This document shows positions 15,876 through 24,232 of a DNA stretch of 43,100 nucleotides, one piece after another. Numbering within the stretch: the stretch's first letter is position 1; the number at the start of each line of letters is the position of its first letter. The notes below the pieces were generated by a model, which had not been told where the DNA came from, did no database searches, and saw only the letters and a program-made list of their open reading frames with translations. A program made the position numbers and the translations under genes. Where the stretch lies: the NCBI GenBank assembly GCA_020741775.1, contig DYYG01000044.1, positions 1-43,100 of the forward strand. Direction: 5' to 3'. This DNA comes from Methylorubrum populi (GTDB taxonomy: Bacteria; Pseudomonadota; Alphaproteobacteria; Rhizobiales; Beijerinckiaceae).

Positions 15876-17078
15876 TCAGCCGAAGGTCTTTCTCGGGTCG
15901 AAGGCGTCGCGCACCGCCTCGCCCGCGAAGACGAGCAGGCTCAGCATCGCCGCCACCACGAAGAAGCCGGTCAGGCCGAGCCAGGGCGCGTTGATGTTGT
16001 CCTTGCCCTGAGCCAGCAGCTCACCCAGCGACGGCGAGCCCGGCGGCAGGCCGAAGCCGAGATAGTCGAGCGAGGTCAGGGTGGTGATCGAGCCGTTCAG
16101 GATGAACGGCAGGAAGGTCAGCGTCGCCACCATGGCGTTGGGCAGCAGGTGCCGGGTCATGATGCGCACGTTCGACAGCCCGAGCGCCCGCGCCGCGCGG
16201 ACATACTCGAAATTGCGGGCGCGCAGGAATTCGGCCCGCACTACGCCGACGAGCGCGGTCCAGGCGAACAGCGTCAGGATGCCGAGCAGGGTGAAGAAGC
16301 TCGGCACGAGAAAGGCCGACATGATGATGATGAGGTAGAGTGTCGGGATCGCACCCCAAATCTCGATGACACGCTGGAAGATCAGGTCGGTCCAGCCGCC
16401 GAAATAGCCCTGGACCGCACCCGCGATCACGCCGATCACCGATGAGATGCCGGCGAGCACGAGACCGAACAGGACCGAGATGCGGAAGCCGTAGATCACC
16501 CGCGCCAGCACGTCCCGAGACGCGTTGTCGGTGCCAAGCCAGTGCCACTCGATGTCCCGGCAGCCGAGCGCGCGGCCTTCCGCCTTCACCCCGGCCCGCT
16601 CGGCCACCGGGCGGCATTGCTCGTCGCTCAGCATCCAGGTCGGCGGCGAGGGCGACGGCGTCGGCAGGTCGCTCATGAAGGTGTTGTAGGAATAGGGGAT
16701 CGGCGGCCAGAGCACCCAGCCGTTCGCTTCGATCTCCTGCCGCGTCTCCGGGGCCCGGTAGTCGGTCTGGGCGAGGAAGCCACCGAACTTCTCGTCCGGG
16801 TAGTCGACGAGGACGGGGAACAGCCACTCGCCCTTGTACTGCATCAGGATCGGGCGGTCGTTGGCGATGAACTCGGCGAACAGGCTCAGCACGAACAGGG
16901 CGGCGAAGAGCACGGCCGACCAGGAACCGCGCCGGTTGGCCCAAAAATTCGCCAGCCGCCTCCGGTTGAGGGGCGAGAGGCCACGGCGGGTGGCGGTCGG
17001 CAGAGCCTGCATCTGCGGCGCGTTGCCCGGCGCGGTGACGGGCACCGCGTTGGGTTCGGGGCGCAGGTGCTCGTTCAT
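15876..17078 (-). CDS. yejE: ABC transporter permease, YejE type (oligopeptide/microcin C)
   Basis: 400 residues. One N-terminal span (about 55-72) is followed by a long periplasmic segment with FPVLVDYPDEKFGGFLAQTDYR and the conserved WHWLGTDNASRDVLARVIYGFRISVLFG. Five core spans carry the EAA-type loop (RAARALGLSNVRIMTRHLLPNA), and the C-terminus is FDPRKTFG. This is the YejE/DppC type permease. yejA, yejB and yejF normally flank it; here the neighbours are a DUF4112 gene and a diguanylate cyclase, so the permease is alone. Downstream of the DUF4112 gene by 38 bases on the same strand. Confidence 0.88.
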   Translation of the reverse strand: MNEHLRPEPNAVPVTAPGNAPQMQALPTATRRGLSPLNRRRLANFWANRRGSWSAVLFAALFVLSLFAEFIANDRPILMQYKGEWLFPVLVDYPDEKFGGFLAQTDYRAPETRQEIEANGWVLWPPIPYSYNTFMSDLPTPSPSPPTWMLSDEQCRPVAERAGVKAEGRALGCRDIEWHWLGTDNASRDVLARVIYGFRISVLFGLVLAGISSVIGVIAGAVQGYFGGWTDLIFQRVIEIWGAIPTLYLIIIMSAFLVPSFFTLLGILTLFAWTALVGVVRAEFLRARNFEYVRAARALGLSNVRIMTRHLLPNAMVATLTFLPFILNGSITTLTSLDYLGFGLPPGSPSLGELLAQGKDNINAPWLGLTGFFVVAAMLSLLVFAGEAVRDAFDPRKTFG

Positions 17079-17116
17079 CGGCTCAAACCCTCCTGCTCGG
17101 GCCGCCGATGCCGGGC

Positions 17117-17581
17117 TCAGTCGAGCCGGACCGCCGTGCCCTCGATCTCGCTCGGCCGCAAGTCGCCCTTGCGCTCCAGATGGCGGCGCAGCAGGCGCAC
17201 GTTGCGACGGTTCGCCTTGAAGGCGGCGTCGAGCAGGTCACCCGCCAGCGGCACCGAGCCCACCGCGCCGTCGAGGGCGACGTTGGCCATCATGCGCCAG
17301 ACGAGCCAGCGCGGCGCGCCGAGCCGTTTCGCCTCGTAGACGATGTACGAGGCGATCGCCATGCCCGCGATGTCGCCGAGCACGGGAACGAGGCCGATCA
17401 CCGCGTCGAGCCCGACGCGGCGGTTGATGCCCGGTAGGACGAAGAGCGTGTCCATCACGTGGGCGAGCTGTTCCAGGCGCTGGAGGCTCGCCTCCGTGCC
17501 GGTATCGGTGAAGCGGCGCAGCTGGGCTGCACCTTCGGGCTCGCGATAGGCCATGCCGGGCGTATGGGCGGAGGTGGTCAT
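17117..17581 (-). CDS. DUF4112 membrane-associated protein
   Basis: 154 residues from the ATG at 17581. Family signature GLDAVIGLVPVLGDIAGMAIASYIVYEAKRLG is followed by a second hydrophobic stretch (MMANVALDGAVGSVPLAGDLLDAAFKANRRNVRLL), giving two membrane-associated hairpins with a basic C-terminus. DUF4112 has no established function. Lies between the aminotransferase and yejE on the same strand, with 58 and 38 bases to each. Confidence 0.85.
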   Translation of the reverse strand: MTTSAHTPGMAYREPEGAAQLRRFTDTGTEASLQRLEQLAHVMDTLFVLPGINRRVGLDAVIGLVPVLGDIAGMAIASYIVYEAKRLGAPRWLVWRMMANVALDGAVGSVPLAGDLLDAAFKANRRNVRLLRRHLERKGDLRPSEIEGTAVRLD

Positions 17582-17639
17582 GGGCAGGGATGTGGCCCCG
17601 CCCTTTCCCCTGCACAAGGAAGCGGACGACCGGCGCCGC

Positions 17640-18800
17640 TCACCGCTGATGAAAAACGTCGCCGAGCCGCGCGACCGCCGCGTCGAGGGTGGCGTCGGTC
17701 TTGGCGAAGCAGAAGCGGACGAGGTTGGTGACGGCACCCCGTTCGTAGAAGGCGCTGACGGGGATGGCGGCCACGCCGTGCTCCCGCACGATCCGCTCGC
17801 AGAAGGCGGTGTCGTCAAGCCCAGATCCGGCGATGTCGACGGTGAGAAAATAGGTGCCCGCGCTCGGCAGCACCCTGAAGCCGAGTCCCGAGAGCCCCGC
17901 TGTCAGCCGGTCGCGGGAGCGGCCGAGTTCGGCCCGCATCCCGGTGAAGTACGCGTCGTCCTTGGACAGGCCGTAGGCCACCGCCTCCTGCAGATTCGGC
18001 GGCGTCGTGAAGGTGAGGAACTGGTGCGCCCGCGAGAGGATGCGCATCAGCGGCTCGGACGCCATGACGAAGCCGACCTTCCAGCCGGTGAGGCTGAAGA
18101 TCTTTCCGGCCGAGCCGATCTTCACCGTGCGCTCGCGCATTTCGGGCAGGCCCAGCAGCGGAACGTGGGTCCGGCCGTCGAAAACCACGTGCTCCCACAC
18201 CTCGTCGCAGATCGCCACCGCGTCGAAGCGGCGGCAGAAGTGGCTCAGCAGCGCGAGGTCCTCGCGCGCGAACACCGTGGCGCTCGGGTTGAGCGGATTG
18301 TTGAGCAGGACGATGCGGGTCCGCTCGGAGAAGACCTCCGCCAGGGCCGCCTCCTCGATGCGGAAATGCGGAGGGCGAAGCGTGACGAAGCGCGGCACAC
18401 CGCCGGCCCTGCGCACCAGCGGCAGGTAGGCGTCGTACATCGGCTCGAACAGCACGACCTCGTCGCCGGGCCGCACCAGGGCCATCAGGGCCCCGGCCAG
18501 GGCCTCCGTGGCGCCCGAGGTCACCATCACCTCCCGCTCTGGGTCGAGGTCGAGGCCCTGATGGTGCCGGTAATGCGCGGCGATGGCCGTGCGCAGCGAG
18601 GCCAGCCCCATCATCGGCGGATACTGGTTGCTGACCCCTTCCAGCGCCCGCGCGGCGGCCGCGCGCACGTCATCCGGCCCCTGTCCATCGGGAAAGCCCT
18701 GGCCGAGATTGATCGCCCCGTATTGCCGGGCGAGGCGCGACATCGACTCGAACACGGTTTCCGGCAGATCGGCGAAGACGGGATGGGCAGCGTGGTTCAT
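17640..18800 (-). CDS. PLP-dependent class I/II aminotransferase
   Basis: 386 residues from the ATG at 18800 (MNHAAHPVFADLP). Fold-type I features are INLGQGFPDGQGP near the start, NQYPPMMGLASLRTAI, the PLP-contacting NNPLNPSATVF, DEVWEHVVFDG, and the Schiff-base lysine K233 in GSAGKIFSLTGWKVGF. It resembles the YbdL/kynurenine-aminotransferase branch (methionine, glutamine or aromatic substrates); the exact substrate cannot be read from the sequence. Upstream extension in frame is open but lacks family sequence. Confidence 0.9.
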   Translation of the reverse strand: MNHAAHPVFADLPETVFESMSRLARQYGAINLGQGFPDGQGPDDVRAAAARALEGVSNQYPPMMGLASLRTAIAAHYRHHQGLDLDPEREVMVTSGATEALAGALMALVRPGDEVVLFEPMYDAYLPLVRRAGGVPRFVTLRPPHFRIEEAALAEVFSERTRIVLLNNPLNPSATVFAREDLALLSHFCRRFDAVAICDEVWEHVVFDGRTHVPLLGLPEMRERTVKIGSAGKIFSLTGWKVGFVMASEPLMRILSRAHQFLTFTTPPNLQEAVAYGLSKDDAYFTGMRAELGRSRDRLTAGLSGLGFRVLPSAGTYFLTVDIAGSGLDDTAFCERIVREHGVAAIPVSAFYERGAVTNLVRFCFAKTDATLDAAVARLGDVFHQR

Positions 18801-19081
18801 GGCGTTGCAGCGGCCTTGCGATTCGTGGCGATGTCTTCGCAGAGCGGTCGTGTCGCTCCAAGGGAGATCGCGCAAGACGGGAATAGGCCGAACAACTTGT
18901 CCGCGTCTGGGATCGTCGGGCCCGAAGACAAGGGGGTCTTTGACGATGCTTGGCGAGAGTCCCGGCGCGACTTCGCCGGAGGGTGCGGTGACGCACACGA
19001 GCTTGCGCGGAGGCGCCCGGATGTCGGTTTCGGCGGCTGACGAATGTTGACGATCATCAGTCGTAAGCGCATGGTCTGTCC
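18801..19081. other. intergenic region upstream of the aminotransferase
   Basis: About 280 bases between the divergent aminotransferase start and the proposed small RNA. It presumably contains the aminotransferase promoter, but I see no clear hexamers on the minus strand. Short open frames here have no ribosome site or recognisable protein. Confidence 0.4.
19047..19075 (+). promoter_or_regulatory. possible promoter for the hairpin small RNA
   Basis: TTGACG (19047-19052), a 17-base spacer, CATGGT (19070-19075). The -35 is good and the -10 poor. The predicted start, about 19082, coincides with the first paired base of the long hairpin. Confidence 0.35.
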
Positions 19082-19194
19082 ACGGTCGGACCGGCCGCCG
19101 CGCCGAAGAGACTTCGCCCCCTCGTTTCTTCAGCGTGGCAGGCCGGTCCGGTCGTCAGTTGAAAAAGGCCGCCGTCTCAGACGGCGGCCTTTTT
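19082..19194 (+). ncRNA. candidate small RNA: long hairpin plus intrinsic terminator
   Basis: Bases 19082-19111 pair with 19125-19155 in an almost continuous 29-bp helix: one bulged A (19140), one C/A mismatch (19104/19132), four G-U pairs and a 13-base C-rich loop. Six bases later comes a perfect 15-bp terminator hairpin with a T-run. A fair promoter places the start at the base of the helix, giving a transcript of about 113 bases. No protein frame explains it. Possible alternatives are a transcribed leader of the small gene at 19321 with an attenuator, or a structured mobile palindrome. Family unknown. Confidence 0.45.
19162..19194. terminator. strong, symmetrical intrinsic terminator
   Basis: Arms 19162-19176 and 19180-19194 are perfectly complementary over 15 bp around the loop tca. 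The stem begins with five A and ends with five T, so it can terminate in both directions. This is the strongest terminator in the window. It insulates the aminotransferase side from the efflux operon side. Confidence 0.9.
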
Positions 19195-19320
19195 CCTGTT
19201 CGACTTCTCGCGGCCGGTCGGCTCGACTATCTGCGGGGTCGGTGCGGTCGTGACGTCATTTCCGGCCGCCGGAATCCACCTTTCTTTGGCGTACGATGTT
19301 CAGGGAGAGCTCGGCGGATC

Positions 19321-19494
19321 ATGCGGCTGGGAACCTGCCTTCTGCTCGCGATCCTGTCCGGCGCCACCGGGCTCGGCCTGCGGATCGTGCTGCCGGTCAC
19401 TCCGGTCGACGCTTCGTTTCGCGACGTGATCCGCTCCTATCAGCCGCAGGGCGCGGCTGGCGCCAGCAACATGCCGGAAACGTCGGCGCCGTAG
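19321..19494 (+). CDS. 57-residue exported or membrane-anchored small protein
   Basis: ATG at 19321 with GGGAGAG upstream at about 19301-19307. The N-terminus MRLGTCLLLAILSGATGLGL is a signal peptide or anchor. A short tail (VDASFRDVIRSYQPQGAAGASNMPETSAP) follows. No family recognised. It precedes the efflux operon by 195 bases on the same strand. Supported only by start context and N-terminal hydrophobicity. Confidence 0.45.
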   Translation: MRLGTCLLLAILSGATGLGLRIVLPVTPVDASFRDVIRSYQPQGAAGASNMPETSAP

Positions 19495-19638
19495 GAACAC
19501 CGCATTGACCGGCGAGGCTGACGCGGAGTCCCGCAGGGGCAGCCCTCTGAGGCCGGTAAAGCCTGGCGCTCGGGCAGCGACCTCCGGAAGCGGGCGATGC
19601 GGCAACAAGGATTCAGCACATCGTGCCGGATCTGATAC

Positions 19639-19660
19639 CCGGTTCGGGGCGCCGAACCGG
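19639..19660. promoter_or_regulatory. 22-bp dyad upstream of the efflux operon
   Basis: ccggttcgg (19639-19647) and ccgaaccgg (19652-19660) form a perfect 9-bp inverted repeat around ggcg, ending 29 bases before the mdtA start. It could be an operator for a repressor of the pump or a leader hairpin. No regulator gene is adjacent. Confidence 0.45.
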
Positions 19661-19689
19661 CCCGCGTTCTGTGTCGATGAGTGTGAAGG

Positions 19690-21081
19690 ATGAACGAGAG
19701 TTCGCCGATACGCAGGGAGACGGCCCGGGAATACCCGGTTGCCGATCCCGTCCCAGCTTCGGCTCCGGTCCGGCGGCGCAGCCGTTTCGGCCGTTGGATG
19801 CTCGCGCTCCTGATCCTCGGGGGCCTCGGCGCCGTCGCCCACCGGACCTATGACGCCCGCCAGAAGCCCGCCGAGGAAACGGCTCAGGCGCCCGGACGCG
19901 GCGGCCATGGTCGTGGCGGCCGGCCCACCGAGATGAAACAGGCGGTCGGCGTCGCGCCGGTCGTGACCGGCGACATGCCGGTCGTCCTCCAGGGGCTCGG
20001 CACGGTGACGCCGCTGGCGACCGTCTCGGTCCGCTCGCAGATCAACGGCTATCTCACCAAGATCGGCTTCCGCGAAGGCCAGATGGTGAAGGAGGGGGAC
20101 TTCCTCGCCCAGATCGACCCGCGGCCCTACGAGGCCCTGCTCGCTCAGTACCAGGGCCAGCTCGCCCGCGATCAGGCGCTGCTGCAGAATTCGAAGCTCG
20201 ACCTCCAGCGCTACCAGACGCTGAACCGGCAGGATTCGATCTCCAAACAGAATGTCGACACCCAGGCCGCCCTGGTGAAGCAGAACGAGGGCACGGTCGC
20301 CGCCGACCAGGCACTGGTCGACCAGCAGAAGCTCAACCTCACCTATGCCCGGATCGTCTCGCCGGTCGATGGCCGGGTCGGCCTGCGGCAGGTCGATCTC
20401 GGCAATTACATCACCGCCGGCTCCACCAACATCGTCGTGGTCACGCAGTTGCACCCGATCTCGGTGGTGTTCACCCTGCCGGAGGACGACGTGGCCCGGG
20501 TGATGCGGCGCGTGCGCGAGGGGGCCAAGCTGACGGTCCGCGCCTACGACCGCAGCGACCAGCACGAGATCGCCACCGGCAGCCTCGACACGGTCGATAA
20601 CCAGATCGACACGACCACGGGCACGGTGAAGCTGCGGGCGATGTTCGAGAACGGCGACGAGAGCCTGTTCCCGAACCAGTTCGTCAACGCGCGTCTCACC
20701 GTCGAGACGATCCGCAACGCGCCGCTGGTGCCGACCGCCGCGATCCTGCGCGGCACGCCGGGCACCTATGTCTATCTGATGGACGGCGACGACAAGGTCA
20801 CCGTGCGCCCGATCAAGACAGGCGAGACCGACGGCGTGAACACCGTGGTGGTGTCGGGGCTCAACCCCGGCGACCGTGTCGTCACCGACGGCACGGACCG
20901 CCTGCGCGAAGGCGCGCCGGTGCGGGTGGTCGGGCACACGTCCGGACCCCAGGCGGCCGGTCCCGCGACTGGTGCGCCGGGCGCGACGCTGCCGACCACG
21001 CCGGCGGCCGGAGCCCCGGCCGAGGCGGGGGCGAACCAGCCCAGCCAGGAGCGCCGGGGACGCCGGCGGCAGGCGCCGTGA
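19690..21081 (+). CDS. mdtA: RND efflux periplasmic adaptor, MdtA type
   Basis: 463 residues. Cytoplasmic Arg-rich N-terminus, one membrane anchor (about 35-50), then a Gly/Arg/His-rich linker. The membrane-fusion core contains the lipoyl halves ([37 protein letters not shown] and [25 protein letters not shown]), a Gln-rich alpha hairpin between them (about 150-220), and the beta-barrel and membrane-proximal domains. The C-terminal tail is Ala/Pro/Gly-rich. It bridges the inner-membrane pump and the outer-membrane channel. First gene of a four-gene pump operon; 16 bases to mdtB. Confidence 0.92.
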   Translation: MNESSPIRRETAREYPVADPVPASAPVRRRSRFGRWMLALLILGGLGAVAHRTYDARQKPAEETAQAPGRGGHGRGGRPTEMKQAVGVAPVVTGDMPVVLQGLGTVTPLATVSVRSQINGYLTKIGFREGQMVKEGDFLAQIDPRPYEALLAQYQGQLARDQALLQNSKLDLQRYQTLNRQDSISKQNVDTQAALVKQNEGTVAADQALVDQQKLNLTYARIVSPVDGRVGLRQVDLGNYITAGSTNIVVVTQLHPISVVFTLPEDDVARVMRRVREGAKLTVRAYDRSDQHEIATGSLDTVDNQIDTTTGTVKLRAMFENGDESLFPNQFVNARLTVETIRNAPLVPTAAILRGTPGTYVYLMDGDDKVTVRPIKTGETDGVNTVVVSGLNPGDRVVTDGTDRLREGAPVRVVGHTSGPQAAGPATGAPGATLPTTPAAGAPAEAGANQPSQERRGRRRQAP

Positions 21082-21097
21082 GCGGGGGAGGGGCATC

Positions 21098-24000
21098 ATG
21101 AACCCGTCCCGCCTCTTCATCCTGCGGCCGGTCGCGACAACCCTGTCGATGCTGGCGATCCTGATCGTCGGCGCGGTGTCGTATCTGAACCTGCCGGTCT
21201 CGGCCCTGCCCGCCGTCGATTACCCGACGATCCAGGTGCAGACCTTCTATCCCGGCGCCAGCCCGGAGGTGATGACCTCCGCCGTCACCGCGCCGCTGGA
21301 ACGGCAATTCGGCCAGATGGCCAACCTCAACCAGATGTCCTCGCAGAGTTCGGCGGGGGCGTCCGTCATCACGCTTCAGTTCACCCTCGACATCCCCCTC
21401 GACATCGCCGAGCAATCGGTCCAGGCGGCGATCAACGCGGCGGGCAACCTGCTGCCGACCGATCTGCCGGCCCCGCCGATCTACGCCAAGGTCAATCCGG
21501 CCGACGCGCCGGTCCTGACGCTGGCGCTCACCTCCGCCACGATGCCGCTCACCCAGGTGCGCGATCTGGCCGAGACGCGGCTCGCGCAGAAGATCAGCCA
21601 GATCGCGGGCGTCGGCCTCGTCAGCATGGGCGGTGGGCAGCGGCCGGCGGTGCGGGTGCGCTTCAACTCCCTGTCGCTGGCCGCCTACGGCCTCAACATC
21701 GACGACCTGCGCACCACCATTGCCAACCTCAACGTCAACACGCCCAAGGGTAATATCGACGGGCCGACCCAGTCCTACGCCATCAACGCCAACGATCAGG
21801 TCCGCGACCCGGCGGTCTATGCCAGCGCGATCATCGCCTATCGCAACGGCGCGCCCGTGCATCTGACCGATGTCGCCGAGGTGGTGGACGGGGCGGAGAA
21901 TACCCGGCTCGGCGCCTGGGCCGACCGCACGCCCGCGGTCATCCTCAACATCCAGCGCCAGCCCGGCGCCAACGTGATCGACACGGTGGACCGGATCAAG
22001 CGGCTGCTGCCGCAGCTCGAAGCGACCATGCCGGCCTCGGTCTCGGTCGCTACGCTCACCGACCGCACCACGACGATCCGCGCCTCGGTGCATGACGTCC
22101 AGTTCGAGCTGATGCTCGCCATCGCCCTCGTGGTGATGGTGATCTTCCTGTTCCTGCGGAGCTTCTCGGCCACCCTGATCCCGAGCCTGTCGGTGCCGCT
22201 CTCGCTGATCGGCGCGCTGGCGGCGATGGATGCCTGGGGCTTCTCCCTCGACAACCTGTCGCTGATGGCGCTCACCATCGCCACCGGCTTCGTCGTGGAC
22301 GACGCCATCGTCGTGATCGAGAACATCGCCCGCCACGTGGAGGAGGGCGACAGCCCGTTCGAGGCGGCGCTGAAAGGAAGCCGCGAGATCGGCTTCACCA
22401 TCATCTCGCTCACCGTCTCGCTGATCGCGGTGCTGATCCCGCTGCTGTTCATGGGCGACGTGGTCGGCCGCCTGTTCCGGGAATTCGCGATCACGCTGGC
22501 GGCCACCATCGTCATCTCGGCGGTGGTCTCCCTGACGCTGGTGCCGATGCTCTGCGCCAGGCTGCTGAAGCCGGTGGTTCACGGCGCCGACACCCCGGCC
22601 GCCCGGCGCGAAGGTCCGATCGCCCGCTTCGGCCGGCGCCTCAACGACGGAATCATCGCCCTTTACGGCCGGGCCCTGCGGGTCGTGCTGGCGCATCAGG
22701 GGCTGACCCTGCTCGCCACCCTCGGCACGGTCGCCCTCACCGCCTACCTGTTCGTGGTGATCCCGAAGGGCTTCTTCCCCGTGCAGGACACGGGCGTGAT
22801 CCAGGGCATCAGCCAGGCCGACCAGAGCGTCTCCTACGAGGCCATGGCCGAGCGTCAGCAGCAATTGGCCGATCTGGTGCTGAAGGATCCGGACGTCTCG
22901 AGCCTGTCCTCCTTCATCGGCGTGGACGGGCAGAACGTCACTCTCAATTCCGGGCGTTTCCTCATCAACCTCAAGCCGCGCGAGCAGCGGCAGTCGGATG
23001 CCAGCACGATCATCCGCCGGCTCACCGCCGCCACGAGCAGCGTGCCGGGCGTGCGGCTCTACATGCAACCGGTGCAGGACCTGACGATCGATACGGCGGT
23101 CTCGGCCACCCAGTACCAAGTCATCCTCGAGAACCCGAACCTGTCGGATTTCGAGACCTGGGTGCCGCGCTACGTCGAGGCCCTGCGCCGCTCGCCCCTG
23201 CTCGCCGACGTGACCAGCGATTATCAGGGCAATGGGCTCGCCGCCTTCGTCACCATCGACCGGGCGACCGCCGGCCGCTACGGCATCACCCCGGCCACCA
23301 TCGACAACGTGCTCTACGATGCCTTCGGCCAGCGCATCGTCTCGACGATCTTTACCCAGTCGAACCAGTACCGGGTGATCCTGGAAGCGAACCCGGCGCT
23401 GCACACGACCCTCGCTTCCCTCGACAACCTCTATCTGCCGTCATCGACCGCCCCCTCGGGGCAGGTTCCGCTCTCGGCGGTGGCGAAGGTGGAGGAGCGC
23501 CGCGCGCCGCTGCTGATCGGCCATCTCGGCCAGTTCCCGGCCACCACCGTCTCCTTCAACCTCGCGCCGGGCGTCGCCCTTGGCCAGGCGGTGGAGGCGC
23601 TCGACGCCGCACGCAAGGACATCAACCTGCCGGCGAGCTTCAACGTGGTGCCGCAGGGTTCGGTCTTCGCCTTCGAATCGGCGCTCTCGAACGAGCTGTT
23701 CCTCGTCTGCGCGGCGATCGTCACGGTCTATATCGTGCTCGGCGTGCTCTATGAGAGCTTCATCCACCCGATCACCATCCTCTCGACCCTGCCCTCGGCC
23801 GGTATCGGCGCCCTGCTCGGGCTGATGTGGTTCGGGCTCTCCCTCGACATCATCGCGATCATCGGCATCGTGCTCCTGATCGGCATCGTGAAGAAGAACG
23901 CGATCATGATGATCGACTTCGCGCTCCAGGCCGAGCGCGAGGAGGGCAAGGCCCCGCGCGATGCGATCTACGAGGCCTGTCTTCTGCGCTTCCGCCCGAT

Positions 24001-24232
24001 CCTGATGACGACGCTCGCCGCCCTGTTCGCGGCGGTGCCGATGATCGTCGGCTCGGGCGTCGGCTCGGAACTGCGCCAGCCGCTCGGCATCGTCATCGCG
24101 GGTGGCCTGATCGTCAGCCAGATGCTGACGCTGTTCACGACGCCGGTGATCTATCTCGCCTTTGATCGGCTGGAACGCCGGATCATGCGGCGGCAGGGAA
24201 CCGGGCTGGCTTCGGGCGGGGCGGGGTCGTGA
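21098..24232 (+). CDS. mdtB: RND multidrug efflux transporter, MdtB type
   Basis: 1044 residues from the ATG at 21098 with GGGGAGGGG upstream; the frame opens earlier, inside mdtA, but that part is not family sequence. Twelve-span RND architecture in two repeats, with large periplasmic loops after spans 1 and 7. The proton-relay Asp pair D401-D402 lies in [37 protein letters not shown] and the C-terminal [14 protein letters not shown] are RND signatures. In E. coli MdtB and MdtC form a heterotrimer. Its stop overlaps the mdtC start by four bases. Confidence 0.93.
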   Translation: MNPSRLFILRPVATTLSMLAILIVGAVSYLNLPVSALPAVDYPTIQVQTFYPGASPEVMTSAVTAPLERQFGQMANLNQMSSQSSAGASVITLQFTLDIPLDIAEQSVQAAINAAGNLLPTDLPAPPIYAKVNPADAPVLTLALTSATMPLTQVRDLAETRLAQKISQIAGVGLVSMGGGQRPAVRVRFNSLSLAAYGLNIDDLRTTIANLNVNTPKGNIDGPTQSYAINANDQVRDPAVYASAIIAYRNGAPVHLTDVAEVVDGAENTRLGAWADRTPAVILNIQRQPGANVIDTVDRIKRLLPQLEATMPASVSVATLTDRTTTIRASVHDVQFELMLAIALVVMVIFLFLRSFSATLIPSLSVPLSLIGALAAMDAWGFSLDNLSLMALTIATGFVVDDAIVVIENIARHVEEGDSPFEAALKGSREIGFTIISLTVSLIAVLIPLLFMGDVVGRLFREFAITLAATIVISAVVSLTLVPMLCARLLKPVVHGADTPAARREGPIARFGRRLNDGIIALYGRALRVVLAHQGLTLLATLGTVALTAYLFVVIPKGFFPVQDTGVIQGISQADQSVSYEAMAERQQQLADLVLKDPDVSSLSSFIGVDGQNVTLNSGRFLINLKPREQRQSDASTIIRRLTAATSSVPGVRLYMQPVQDLTIDTAVSATQYQVILENPNLSDFETWVPRYVEALRRSPLLADVTSDYQGNGLAAFVTIDRATAGRYGITPATIDNVLYDAFGQRIVSTIFTQSNQYRVILEANPALHTTLASLDNLYLPSSTAPSGQVPLSAVAKVEERRAPLLIGHLGQFPATTVSFNLAPGVALGQAVEALDAARKDINLPASFNVVPQGSVFAFESALSNELFLVCAAIVTVYIVLGVLYESFIHPITILSTLPSAGIGALLGLMWFGLSLDIIAIIGIVLLIGIVKKNAIMMIDFALQAEREEGKAPRDAIYEACLLRFRPILMTTLAALFAAVPMIVGSGVGSELRQPLGIVIAGGLIVSQMLTLFTTPVIYLAFDRLERRIMRRQGTGLASGGAGS

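Noticed and set aside
19044..19320. Short plus-strand frames covering the hairpin and terminator
   Set aside because: They translate the inverted repeats into Arg/Ser-rich peptides; RNA structure explains the sequence better.
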